Positions 24,394 to 32,486 of a DNA stretch of 50,772 bases are shown piece by piece (positions within the stretch are counted from its first letter, which is position 1; each line of letters starts with the position of its first letter). Made by a program: the position numbers and the translations under genes. The DNA lies in assembly GCA_029261965.1 (NCBI GenBank), contig JAJDAH010000098.1:1-50772 (forward strand). Reading direction: 5' to 3'. The notes beneath the pieces were generated by a model. The model did no database searches and was not told the origin of the DNA. It was given only the letters and a program-made list of their open reading frames with translations. Source of the stretch: Polyangiaceae bacterium (GTDB taxonomy: Bacteria > Myxococcota_A > Polyangia > Polyangiales > Polyangiaceae).

Positions 24394-26661
24394 ATGGACG
24401 TCCGGTGCGGCCGGTGCGGTACCGAGTACGAATTCGACGATGCCCTGGTGAGCGACCGGGGCACGTCGGTCAAATGCACGAATTGCGGGCACCAGTTCAA
24501 GGTGCATCCGGCGGGTGGAGTGCGCGGCGCGCCAGAGCGTTGGGTCGTTCGGACCGTGCATGGCCGGGAGCTCGTGTACACGTCGCTGCGGGATCTTCAA
24601 AAAGGCATTGCGCAACGGCAGGTTGGACCCGACGACCTGCTCAGCCGATCGGGACACGCCCCGCGCCCCTTGGTCAGCATCGCGGAGCTCGAGCCGTTCT
24701 TTCGATCGAAAACGGGCGTTCAGCCCGTGCAGTCGCCTGGCACCCTCGTCGGGGTCGCGCCGCCGCCGACCTCACCGGGTGGCGCGGGTGCCGCCCCACC
24801 GCGTAACCCGAAGTTCGAGTCGACCCACAAGGCCGAGCCCGCGCCGGCCATCGCCGTGGCTGCTGCGGTAGGCGCCGTGCACGCACCGCCGGAGGCCGCC
24901 GCGCCGGCGCCGCGGGCGGGCACGCTCGCCAGCACCATCGACATGCCCGACGGTGCACCGGAGAAACGGTCGCACACCGCACCGATGGAGCAGCCGGCGC
25001 CCGGTGCGCTCGACGCGCCGCCGGAGTCCGAGCCGCCAACGCTGCCCCGAAACGAGCGACCCGCCGACAAGCGTTCTTCGGCTCCGCCGCCGGTGTCGCC
25101 GCGGCCGGAATCGGATCGCCAACCGCGTCCGCCGCGCGACGACGTGGTGATTCGCGACACGAATCCTCCGATGATGACTCCGACGCCGAGCGACGTGCGT
25201 CAGAGCTACCGCTCCTACGACGACCTCGGGACCGATCCGCGGTTCGTGAGCGGACCGCCACCCTCGCGGCGAGCGAAGTCGCGATGGATCGTCGGTTTGG
25301 TGGTCGTCGGCGCGGTCGCGTTGTTTGCAGGAACCGCCGGGCGGCAATACCTCGAGCGCTTCATCAAGCCCTCCACCGAAGGCGAAACCAAGACGGACTC
25401 TCGGGTCGCCGAGATGATAGAAAAGGGCAACGAGCGGCTCAACGACGGCGATCTCGAGGGAGCCAAAGAGCAGTTCGACAAGGCGACGGCTCTGGCGGAC
25501 CGTGATCCGAAGGCTCGGGCGGCGCTGGCCCGGTTGTCGGCGGCGAGAGCGGACATTCTCTGGCTCAAGCTGAGGTTGCTCGACCCCGAGGCCGAAGACC
25601 TCGTGAAGACGACCCATCACTTGTTGTCCGAGCGCGTGAACAAGGCGGACGTCGCCGCGCGCAAAGCCGCCGAGACCGCGCCGGACGATCCCACCGTTCT
25701 GCGCGCGCGCGTCGACGCCCTTCGGCTCGTCGGCAAAGTCGCTCAGGCGCGCGAGCTCGTGTCGAAGATCTCCGGCAACGCGAGCGATCCGGAAACCGCC
25801 TACGTGCTCGCAGCGCTCGATTTGGCAGAAAAAGAACCGGTGTGGTCGAGCGTGGTGGACCGTTTGCGCACGGCCGCTGCCGGAGAGCGCGGTCTCGGCC
25901 GGGCACGCGGTGCGCTCGTCTATGCGCTCGCGCGCTCGGGCGATGTGGATGAAGCAACAACCGAGCTCGAAAAGATCGAAGCCGCGAAGCGACCGCATCC
26001 GCTGCTCAACGAACTCAAGACGTTCGTGCGGAGATTCAGCGATGCGCGCGCCGATGCCGGCGCTGACGCGGCGCTCGAAGTGGCAGCGGTCGACCCCACG
26101 GCGTTGCCGGTGATTCGCGAGCGGTCTGGCGGCGAGGGTGAGTCGGCGGGTGGGGGCGTCGGCGATTTTCGGGCGCTGCTCAAGAAGGGGGCTCGCGCGC
26201 TCAAGGCTGGCAACTTGGACGAGGCGGAGAGCTACTATCGCGCTGTGCTTGCCGAGCACCCCGGCAACACCGAAGCCATCTCGGGTCTCGGTGACATCGC
26301 GCGGGCGCGAAACGATCCGAAGGCGGCAGAAAAAGAGTACGACCGAGTGCTCGCGAACAACCCGAGCTACCTGCCCGCTCTGATTGCCAAGGCGGACTCC
26401 AAATGGGATGGCGGCGATCGCGCCGGCGCCGTCGCGCTCTATCGCCGGGTGCTGGAACAGGCCGGAGCGAGCTCGTCCTATGGGGCGCGAGCGGCTGCGC
26501 GACTCGCGGAGGCTCGGAAATCCGGCGGCACCAGCCCGAAGCCGCCGGACGATCCGCCGACTGCGCCCGCCCCGGCGCCTGCGCCGGCCCCGGCGCCCGC
26601 GCCCGCGCCCGCGCCGAAACAGCCCGAGATCGACACGACAGATCTGCCTGACTTTCAGTGA
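24394..26661 (+). CDS. Zinc-ribbon/GYF/TPR membrane protein, focal-adhesion-like architecture
   Basis: 755 residues from the ATG at 24394. The N-terminal MJ0042-type zinc ribbon has Cys5, Cys8, Cys28 and Cys31. A GYF-like domain follows at about 48-105 (WVVRTVHGRELVYTSLRDLQ). A Pro/Ala-rich cytoplasmic linker runs to one membrane span at about 295-313 (WIVGLVVVGAVALFAGTAG). The C-terminal part is a TPR array (GNERLNDGDLEGAKEQFDKA, GNLDEAESYYRAVLAEHPGN, KAAEKEYDRVLANNPSYLPA) ending in an Ala-Pro repeat. Zinc ribbon plus GYF before one membrane span is the arrangement of the myxobacterial gliding protein GltJ, but here a TPR region replaces the TonB-like end. It lies 6 bp before sppA. Confidence 0.8.
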   Translation: MDVRCGRCGTEYEFDDALVSDRGTSVKCTNCGHQFKVHPAGGVRGAPERWVVRTVHGRELVYTSLRDLQKGIAQRQVGPDDLLSRSGHAPRPLVSIAELEPFFRSKTGVQPVQSPGTLVGVAPPPTSPGGAGAAPPRNPKFESTHKAEPAPAIAVAAAVGAVHAPPEAAAPAPRAGTLASTIDMPDGAPEKRSHTAPMEQPAPGALDAPPESEPPTLPRNERPADKRSSAPPPVSPRPESDRQPRPPRDDVVIRDTNPPMMTPTPSDVRQSYRSYDDLGTDPRFVSGPPPSRRAKSRWIVGLVVVGAVALFAGTAGRQYLERFIKPSTEGETKTDSRVAEMIEKGNERLNDGDLEGAKEQFDKATALADRDPKARAALARLSAARADILWLKLRLLDPEAEDLVKTTHHLLSERVNKADVAARKAAETAPDDPTVLRARVDALRLVGKVAQARELVSKISGNASDPETAYVLAALDLAEKEPVWSSVVDRLRTAAAGERGLGRARGALVYALARSGDVDEATTELEKIEAAKRPHPLLNELKTFVRRFSDARADAGADAALEVAAVDPTALPVIRERSGGEGESAGGGVGDFRALLKKGARALKAGNLDEAESYYRAVLAEHPGNTEAISGLGDIARARNDPKAAEKEYDRVLANNPSYLPALIAKADSKWDGGDRAGAVALYRRVLEQAGASSSYGARAAARLAEARKSGGTSPKPPDDPPTAPAPAPAPAPAPAPAPAPKQPEIDTTDLPDFQ
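26563..26619 (+). repeat. Ala-Pro dipeptide repeat tract
   Basis: A run of GCGCC/GCCCC hexamers encodes about nine Ala-Pro dipeptides near the C-terminus of the zinc-ribbon/TPR protein. It probably forms a stiff extended spacer in the periplasm. Confidence 0.8.
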
Positions 26662-26667
26662 GCGCCG

Positions 26668-28500
26668 ATGGTGGCTCGGCTCGAACGACTGCTTTGCCTG
26701 ACGCTGGTGATGCTGACGATTGCGGTGGCGTCGGGTTGCGAAGGTCGCGCGAAGATCAGCAAGGCTGACGACGACCCGGCGGCCGACGAAGAGCGCGAGC
26801 CTCGACCCGGTAAGCTCTCGACCTTCGACCTCACCGGGGGCGCTCCCGAAGCGATGGGGGAAGGGGGCTTGTTTGGCATCCCCGCACGGCGGACCTTCGT
26901 CGGACTCGTCCGGTCATTGGAGCGCGTGCGCGAGGACGAGGAGGTCACCGGCCACTACGTCAAGCTCGGTGGGTCGAGCTTGGGTTTCGCCCGCGCCGAA
27001 GAGGTCGGTCGGGAGCTCCACGAGCTCCGGGAGACCAAAAAGCCCGTCGTGTGCCACGCGCACTCGCTTTCGAACTCCAGCGCATGGATGGCGCTTCGGG
27101 GTTGCGACCGGATCTGGCTGAGCCCGACCGGTGACGTCGACACCGTCGGCATCGCCGGGCAGGTCGTTTACTTCAAGCGGCTGCTCGATCGCTTCAAAGT
27201 CCGCGCGGACTTCTTGAAGATGGGTCGCTACAAGAGCTTCGCCGAGACGTTCACTCGTGACGGGCCGACCGAAGAGGCGCGCGAATCACTCGTCGGCACG
27301 CTGCGTTCGCTCCGCTCGAGTTGGCTCGACGACGTCGAGGAGGTGAGCGGCAAGAAAACCCGCGAGGCGATGGAGCAGGGACCGTGGACGCCGGCGGAGG
27401 CCAAGGACCGCGGATTGATCCACGCCATCGGTTTCGAAAGCGACGCGCTCGAAGACGCCAAAGAACGAGCCAATGCGGGAACGACGTCGGTGGGATTCGG
27501 TCGCGGCGCCGAGGCGAGCGGCGCGGGCATCGTCGAGCTCATCCGGGTCATGACGGGGGCGGACGAAGCCACCGGAGGCCGACCGCACATCGCGGTGCTC
27601 ACTTTGAGTGGCTCGATCACGATGGCCGGTGGCGGCTTGTTCAGCCAAGGGGGCATCAGCGCGCAGTCGCTCACCAAGACGCTCCGCCGAGTGGCGAAGG
27701 ACAAGTCGGTCGAGGTGGTCGTGCTCCGAATCGACTCGCCTGGAGGTTCGGCGTTGGCGAGCGATCTGCTCTGGCACGAGCTGGTCGAGCTCAAGAAGAA
27801 GAAGAAGGTCGTGGCGAGCGTCGGCTCGATGGCCGCCAGCGGCGGCTACTACCTCGCGGTAGCTGCCGACAAGATCCTCGCGGAGAGAACGAGCATCGTC
27901 GGGTCGATCGGCGTCGTCGGCGGCAAGTTCTCCATCGGCGAGGCGCTGGATGAATTCGGCGTGTCGAGCGAGACGTTTCCGGCGAGCCCGAAGGAGGGCG
28001 CGGCGGCCCGCGCGGCCTACGTGTCGCCACTCTTGGCCTGGGACGACGCGACACGCGACCGAGTGCGTGCGCACATGCAGAACGCCTACGACGTTTTCCT
28101 TTCACGGGTCTCGGACGGGCGCAGCATGGCCGTCGACGACGTCAAGAAGCACGCCGAAGGTCGCATTTGGAGTGGTGCACAGGGGAAAGACCGCGGACTC
28201 ATCGACGAAATCGGTGGGCTCGGTCGCGCCATCGAAATCGCCCGCGAGCTCGGCGAGCTCGACGAAGAGGCCCCCGTCATCGTCGAAGGCGGTCGCGAAA
28301 CACTGATGGAGACGCTGCTTTTGGGCGAGGGCGCGAGCGCGTCGGAGATCGACTTGGCGCTAGCGCGCTACCGCGCTCGCCAGCCCGTGGGTCTCGAGCT
28401 GTTGGCAGAGCCATTGCGCCCTTACGCCGGCGCGGTCGAGTCCCTCGCCCGCGGCGAAAAAGTACTCGCGGTTCTGCCCTTCGCGTTGCTCGTTCGCTGA
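26668..28500 (+). CDS. sppA: Signal peptide peptidase SppA, 67-kDa type, with lipobox
   Basis: 610 residues, the double-domain length of E. coli SppA. The catalytic dyad is split between the two halves, as in that family: Lys189 in FLKMGRYKSFAETF and Ser391 in VGSMAASGGYYLAVAADKI. The C-terminal half also has VVVLRIDSPGGSALAS and the oxyanion Gly pair. It cleaves leftover signal peptides in the membrane. The N-terminus (LTLVMLTIAVASGC) looks like a lipoprotein signal rather than a plain anchor, which would put the protease on a lipid anchor. It starts 6 bp after the zinc-ribbon/TPR gene, so the pair is one operon. Confidence 0.9.
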   Translation: MVARLERLLCLTLVMLTIAVASGCEGRAKISKADDDPAADEEREPRPGKLSTFDLTGGAPEAMGEGGLFGIPARRTFVGLVRSLERVREDEEVTGHYVKLGGSSLGFARAEEVGRELHELRETKKPVVCHAHSLSNSSAWMALRGCDRIWLSPTGDVDTVGIAGQVVYFKRLLDRFKVRADFLKMGRYKSFAETFTRDGPTEEARESLVGTLRSLRSSWLDDVEEVSGKKTREAMEQGPWTPAEAKDRGLIHAIGFESDALEDAKERANAGTTSVGFGRGAEASGAGIVELIRVMTGADEATGGRPHIAVLTLSGSITMAGGGLFSQGGISAQSLTKTLRRVAKDKSVEVVVLRIDSPGGSALASDLLWHELVELKKKKKVVASVGSMAASGGYYLAVAADKILAERTSIVGSIGVVGGKFSIGEALDEFGVSSETFPASPKEGAAARAAYVSPLLAWDDATRDRVRAHMQNAYDVFLSRVSDGRSMAVDDVKKHAEGRIWSGAQGKDRGLIDEIGGLGRAIEIARELGELDEEAPVIVEGGRETLMETLLLGEGASASEIDLALARYRARQPVGLELLAEPLRPYAGAVESLARGEKVLAVLPFALLVR

Positions 28501-28535
28501 CCCCAACGCGTCTTCGGGGGCTTTGACGATGTTTC

Positions 28536-28563
28536 TTGACGGCCGGACGTTCGAGGGTAGTGT
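28536..28563 (+). promoter_or_regulatory. Candidate promoter of tRNA-Ser
   Basis: TTGACG at 28536-28541, a 16-bp spacer and TAGTGT at 28558-28563, with the tRNA beginning 14 bp later at 28577. Spacing and position fit a sigma70-type tRNA promoter. Confidence 0.5.
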
Positions 28564-28576
28564 CCTACGCCCGCTT

Positions 28577-28671
<95 letters not shown>

Positions 28672-28696
28672 CTGCTGCCCAAACCCCAAAACGCCC

Positions 28697-30127
28697 ATGT
28701 TGCGTCTTCGCCCCGACGTTGCCGAACCGAGCGCTGCGGCGCGGGCCAAGGCGCTCACATTGCTGGGGCGTCGACTCGGGGCGTCCAAGGTCTTGACGGA
28801 CGCCGACGCGTGCGAGCGCTATTCCTCCGACGAGTCGGAAGCAGCGCCGCGCGTGCCAGACGCCGTCGTGCTGGCCGAGAACGAAAACGACATTCTGACT
28901 GCGCTGGCCGTGGCCCGCGAAGCCGAGGTGCCACTCACCCCGCGAGCGGGAGGTACCGGGCGAACTGGCGGTGCGGTTCCGGTGGCCGGCGGCATCGTGC
29001 TGGTGGTGACGGGCATGAACGAGATCAAGGAGATCGATCGCCGCGAACGAATCGCCGTCGTGCAACCCGGTGTGATCCTCACCGACCTGCATGCCGCGGT
29101 CGAAAAAGAGGGCTTGTTCTATCCGCCGGACCCCAATTCGCTCGTGGGGTGCTGCCTGGCGGGCAACGTTGCGGAGAATGCTGGCGGTCCGCGGGCGTTC
29201 AAATACGGCGTGACGCGCGAATACGTGCTTGGTCTCGAGGCGATGCTGATGGGCGGCCAGCGCATCCGCGCCGGCAAGCGCACCGCCAAGGGGGTCACCG
29301 GGTACGACGTCACCGCCACGCTCGTCGGCAGCGAAGGCACGCTCGGCGTGTTCGGCGACATCACGCTTCGCCTCATCCCCAAGCCCGAGAGCGTGATGAC
29401 CCTCATGGTGCTCTTCGACGACGTGCACCAGAGCGGTCGCTGCGTGGGGGAGATGATCGCGGCGGGACTCGTGCCGCGATGCATCGAGCTGCTCGACTCC
29501 GCGACCCTTCAAGCGATGCGCGACGCGGGCAACGCGATAAACCCGGCGGCCGGCGCCATGCTGCTCATCGACGTCGACGGCGACGAGCGCACTTGCGAAA
29601 AACAAGCCGAGCGAGTGGCCGGCGTCTGCGACGATGTCGGCGCGCTAGAGGTGCTGGTGGCCCAGGACGCCGCTCAGCGGGATCGCCTCTGGGCTGCGCG
29701 CCGCGAAATGAGCGTCGCCGTGCGGCGCCTGGCCAAACACAAGCTCGCCGAAGACGTCGTCGTGCCGCGGCGCCGAGTGCCGGAGCTGCTCGACCGCGTT
29801 TACCGCTGCGCGGAGGAGCAGGGAGTGCGGAGCCTCACCTACGGACACGCGGGCGATGGCAACTTGCACTGTAACTTTCTCTGGAACGACGACGACGAGC
29901 TGCCGCGGGTCGACGCTGCCATCGAGCAGCTCTTTCGCGACGTGATCGATCTCGGTGGAACGCTGACCGGCGAGCACGGCGTGGGTGTTCTCAAAGCGCC
30001 GTACCTCCCGCTCGAACAGTCGGCAGAGTTGATCGCGCTCCAGCGCGACATCAAGCGTGTGTTCGATCCCCAGGGACTGCTCAACCCCGGCAAAATCTTT
30101 CCGACCTCGGGCCACGGCCCCTGCTGA
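28697..30127 (+). CDS. FAD-linked oxidase, GlcD / D-lactate dehydrogenase type
   Basis: 476 residues from the ATG at 28697; the frame runs back into the tRNA, but the family begins here. The FAD-binding PCMH domain has PLTPRAGGTGRTGGAVPVAG, the pyrophosphate-loop motif, and then NSLVGCCLAGNVAENAGGPR and KGVTGYDVTATLVGSEGTLG. The C-terminal cap has YGHAGDGNLHCNFLW and LGGTLTGEHGVGVLKAPYLP and ends FDPQGLLNPGKIF, all standard for this family. It oxidises a 2-hydroxy acid such as glycolate or D-lactate. GlcE and GlcF partners are not adjacent, so the electron acceptor is unknown. It converges with the next gene with a single base between stops. Confidence 0.9.
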   Translation: MLRLRPDVAEPSAAARAKALTLLGRRLGASKVLTDADACERYSSDESEAAPRVPDAVVLAENENDILTALAVAREAEVPLTPRAGGTGRTGGAVPVAGGIVLVVTGMNEIKEIDRRERIAVVQPGVILTDLHAAVEKEGLFYPPDPNSLVGCCLAGNVAENAGGPRAFKYGVTREYVLGLEAMLMGGQRIRAGKRTAKGVTGYDVTATLVGSEGTLGVFGDITLRLIPKPESVMTLMVLFDDVHQSGRCVGEMIAAGLVPRCIELLDSATLQAMRDAGNAINPAAGAMLLIDVDGDERTCEKQAERVAGVCDDVGALEVLVAQDAAQRDRLWAARREMSVAVRRLAKHKLAEDVVVPRRRVPELLDRVYRCAEEQGVRSLTYGHAGDGNLHCNFLWNDDDELPRVDAAIEQLFRDVIDLGGTLTGEHGVGVLKAPYLPLEQSAELIALQRDIKRVFDPQGLLNPGKIFPTSGHGPC

Positions 30128-30128
30128 T

Positions 30129-30833
30129 TCAGATGTCGCAGAGACCGTGCGTCGGGTGGCCGATGTTTCTGCAGGGGCTGCTGCAGACGATGTTGCTCCC
30201 TGCAAGCTCGCAGAGCCAGCCGCAGGTGCCCTGGTAGCACTGTTCGTTTTCGTTGCAGCTCGAGTTGTCGCTGCAAGAAGTACCGAGCACGGGGTTGCCG
30301 CCGGGACTGTCGCAGCGGCCGCCGATCGAGTCGATTCGACAGGTCAGGCTGCCCGGGCAATCGAATCCGCCAAAACCGATTTCACTACACGGCTGGCCCG
30401 CCGAGTCCGCCGCGCACAGTCCCGGCACGGTCGAAACCTCGGCGCAGCTGCCGCCGCCGCCCGTGCCGCCCGTGGATGCCCCGCCGGTGCCTGCTCCGGC
30501 GCTGCCGCCGGTGCCCGGAGCTCCGCCTGTGCCCGGCGTTCCACCCGTCCCCGGAGTGCCGCCGGTTCCCGGAGCTCCGCCAGTCGATGGCGCGCCGCCG
30601 GTTCCGCCTGCGCCTCCGGTTGCCGACCCGCCGCCCGTCGCCGCCGTGCCGGCAGATCCACCCGCGCTCGCCCCAGCGGCTCCGCCCGCCCCCGGGGCGC
30701 CACCCATCGGGCCACCGTCGACGCCCGTGCCGCCACCGAAACCGATCTGCGGCGGTCCCAGGCCTTCGGATTGTGCACACGCCGCTGCCAAGAAGACGAG
30801 CGGCACCGAGGCTCGGCGGAACACGGCGCGCAT
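30129..30833 (-). CDS. Gly-rich lipoprotein with Cys-rich C-terminal domain
   Basis: 234 residues from the ATG at 30833, right before the lipobox signal (MRAVFRRASVPLVFLAAAC). About 100 residues of low-complexity linker follow, built from GGAPGTGGTP-like repeats. The last 105 residues are Cys-rich (LCAADSAGQPCSEIGFGGFD, TSCSDNSSCNENEQCYQGTC, GWLCELAGSNIVCSSPC). The architecture is the same as 17660-18790. It is probably exported to the cell surface; the partner or ligand is unknown. Confidence 0.8.
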   Translation of the reverse strand: MRAVFRRASVPLVFLAAACAQSEGLGPPQIGFGGGTGVDGGPMGGAPGAGGAAGASAGGSAGTAATGGGSATGGAGGTGGAPSTGGAPGTGGTPGTGGTPGTGGAPGTGGSAGAGTGGASTGGTGGGGSCAEVSTVPGLCAADSAGQPCSEIGFGGFDCPGSLTCRIDSIGGRCDSPGGNPVLGTSCSDNSSCNENEQCYQGTCGWLCELAGSNIVCSSPCRNIGHPTHGLCDI

Positions 30834-30947
30834 GCTACCGCATCGGTGCGGCGGCGGCACGGCGAACCGTTCAATAACGCTCGCCCCGCGCCGAGCGCCG
30901 GAAACTGGCTCGATCACACCGTTGGTGCGCTAAATTGTCGAAGCGCG

Positions 30948-31721
30948 ATGAACCAACCTCCTCGTCCAGGGCAACCGCCCGCCTCGCAGGCACGCCCGGG
31001 CGCGCTCAACGTCGTCGTCGTCGATGACGACGAGCGCTATCGCGAGCTTGCCGCCGAACCGTTTCGGGCACGGGGAGACGTCGTGCGCAGCTACGCCGAC
31101 GGCCTCGGGGCGCTGAGCCAGTGCCTCACCGATCCCCCGGACGTGATCCTGAGCGACGTGAACATGCCGCGCATGGACGGGTGGCAGTTTCTCAGACTGA
31201 TCCGCGCGCGCCCGCAGCTCGCTGCTATCCCGGTCGTGTTCTTGACTACCCTCGGCGGAGAGGCCGAACGCCTGCTCGGCTACCAGCTGGGCGTCGATGC
31301 CTACATCCCCAAGCCGTACAATCCGCAAGAGATGCTCGTGCGGGTTCATCGCATCGTTCAGCGGTCCAAAGGCTCGCCCGCGGCCGCCGAGCTCGAAAAG
31401 CTTCTCCGCGGCGAGCTCGAGCACGTCGCGCTCTCTTCGCTGCTTTCGTTTTTCGAGGTCGAGCAAAAATCCGGAGTGCTGCTCGTCATCGGTCCCAACG
31501 TCGGCAAAGCCGAGGTGTGCGACGGGCGGGTCTACCGGGCGGAAATCGAAGGCGGCGCTTTCCACAACTCCAAATTCGCCCTCAAGACCATGCTCGATTG
31601 GCGGGAAGGCCAATTCGAGTTCACCCCTGGCCCGGTAGAGGGACCCGACGAAGTGCGGAGCACGATCACGGCGATCTTGCTCAATCACGCTCGCCAGGAA
31701 GACGAAAAAATTCCGAAGTAG
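30948..31721 (+). CDS. Receiver-DUF4388 regulator (PatA-type)
   Basis: 257 residues from the ATG at 30948. The receiver domain has the acidic cluster VVVVDDDER, phospho-acceptor Asp70 in VILSDVNMPRMDGWQ, Thr in VVFLTTLGG and Lys122 in AYIPKPYNP. After about residue 145 a DUF4388 module follows (LRGELEHVALSSLLSFFEVE, KSGVLLVIGPNVGKAEVCDG, LDWREGQFEFTPGPVEGPDE), known from PatA-like proteins of cyanobacteria and myxobacteria. It lacks a DNA-binding or enzymatic output, so it likely acts through protein contacts in a signalling pathway, often motility or development. No kinase gene is adjacent. Confidence 0.88.
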   Translation: MNQPPRPGQPPASQARPGALNVVVVDDDERYRELAAEPFRARGDVVRSYADGLGALSQCLTDPPDVILSDVNMPRMDGWQFLRLIRARPQLAAIPVVFLTTLGGEAERLLGYQLGVDAYIPKPYNPQEMLVRVHRIVQRSKGSPAAAELEKLLRGELEHVALSSLLSFFEVEQKSGVLLVIGPNVGKAEVCDGRVYRAEIEGGAFHNSKFALKTMLDWREGQFEFTPGPVEGPDEVRSTITAILLNHARQEDEKIPK

Positions 31722-31770
31722 CGCCGGCGGACTACGGTACCGCGGTGGTGCTCGAAGCGGAGCCGGCCTC

Positions 31771-31908
31771 GTGACGCCTCAATACTTTTTAACGGTGCAC
31801 GAATCGGCGGCGGTGCAGGGCGATTGGCGATCGCGCCGCTGGGTAGCGGTCGACACTCGTCCGATCGAGCCTGAAGATGGAGCGGTCGTCGCTCGTCGAT
31901 GCTCCTGA
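31771..31908 (+). CDS. Putative small protein, 45 residues
   Basis: A GTG-started frame (first residues TPQYFLTVHESAAVQGDW) ends with a TGA at 31906-31908, 14 bp before the next start. A weak purine-rich site (GAAGCGGAG) lies upstream. It fills most of the 200-bp gap between the regulator and the membrane gene, and its stop lies next to the strong GAGGAGGAGAG ribosome site of the next gene, which would suit translational coupling. No family is recognised and length alone makes it doubtful. Confidence 0.3.
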   Translation: MTPQYFLTVHESAAVQGDWRSRRWVAVDTRPIEPEDGAVVARRCS

Positions 31909-31922
31909 GGAGGAGAGCCAGA

Positions 31923-32486
31923 ATGCCCTATCTTGGAAGCACACTGTTCGTCACGTCGTTGCTCGTGGGGCTCTTCGTGTCGATGACGGCCTATTTTCTC
32001 TTGGTTCGTGCGGTCTGGCCGAGGTTTGCCGAGCGGGTCACCCTGCGCTGGCAGCAACACCCCGTTCGTTCGTTTTTTCTCGGATTGCCAATCGGCGTCG
32101 TGCTCTTCGGAGCGAGCGCGGGCCTCCTGAATCTGCCCGGTGGGGCGAAGGGCATCGGGTTCGTGGCGGCATCGCTGACGGCGGGGTTCACGTTGGCGGG
32201 CATGTCGGGACTGGCGGGCCGGATAGGAGCCGGGCTCGCGAAGCCGAACGACGAGGGGAGCGAGTGGCGTCAAACGCTCCGAGGCGGGGTCGTGCTCGTC
32301 ATCAGCTGCCTCATGCCGCTGCTCGGCTGGTTCCTCATTTTTCCGATCGCGCTCGTCGGCGGTGTGGGTGCTGCGGCCCAGGCTTTGTTCTCCAAGAGCA
32401 AGGCACCCGCTCGGGCGGACCTCGCCCCCCATCTTCAGGTGATCCCAGCGGCTCACGCCGAGCAACAGCGTGCCCAGTCGTCGTGA
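31923..32486 (+). CDS. Small integral membrane protein, unknown function
   Basis: 187 residues from the ATG at 31923, chosen because GAGGAGGAGAG lies just in front. Three or four hydrophobic spans are visible (STLFVTSLLVGLFVSMTAYF, FFLGLPIGVVLFGASAGLL, GFVAASLTAGFTLAGMSGL, GGVVLVISCLMPLLGWFLI). The C-terminal 35 residues are polar. Similar small membrane proteins of unknown role occur before DUF1800 genes in myxobacteria, from memory. It overlaps the DUF1800 start at 32470 by 17 bp, so it is part of that operon. Confidence 0.75.
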   Translation: MPYLGSTLFVTSLLVGLFVSMTAYFLLVRAVWPRFAERVTLRWQQHPVRSFFLGLPIGVVLFGASAGLLNLPGGAKGIGFVAASLTAGFTLAGMSGLAGRIGAGLAKPNDEGSEWRQTLRGGVVLVISCLMPLLGWFLIFPIALVGGVGAAAQALFSKSKAPARADLAPHLQVIPAAHAEQQRAQSS

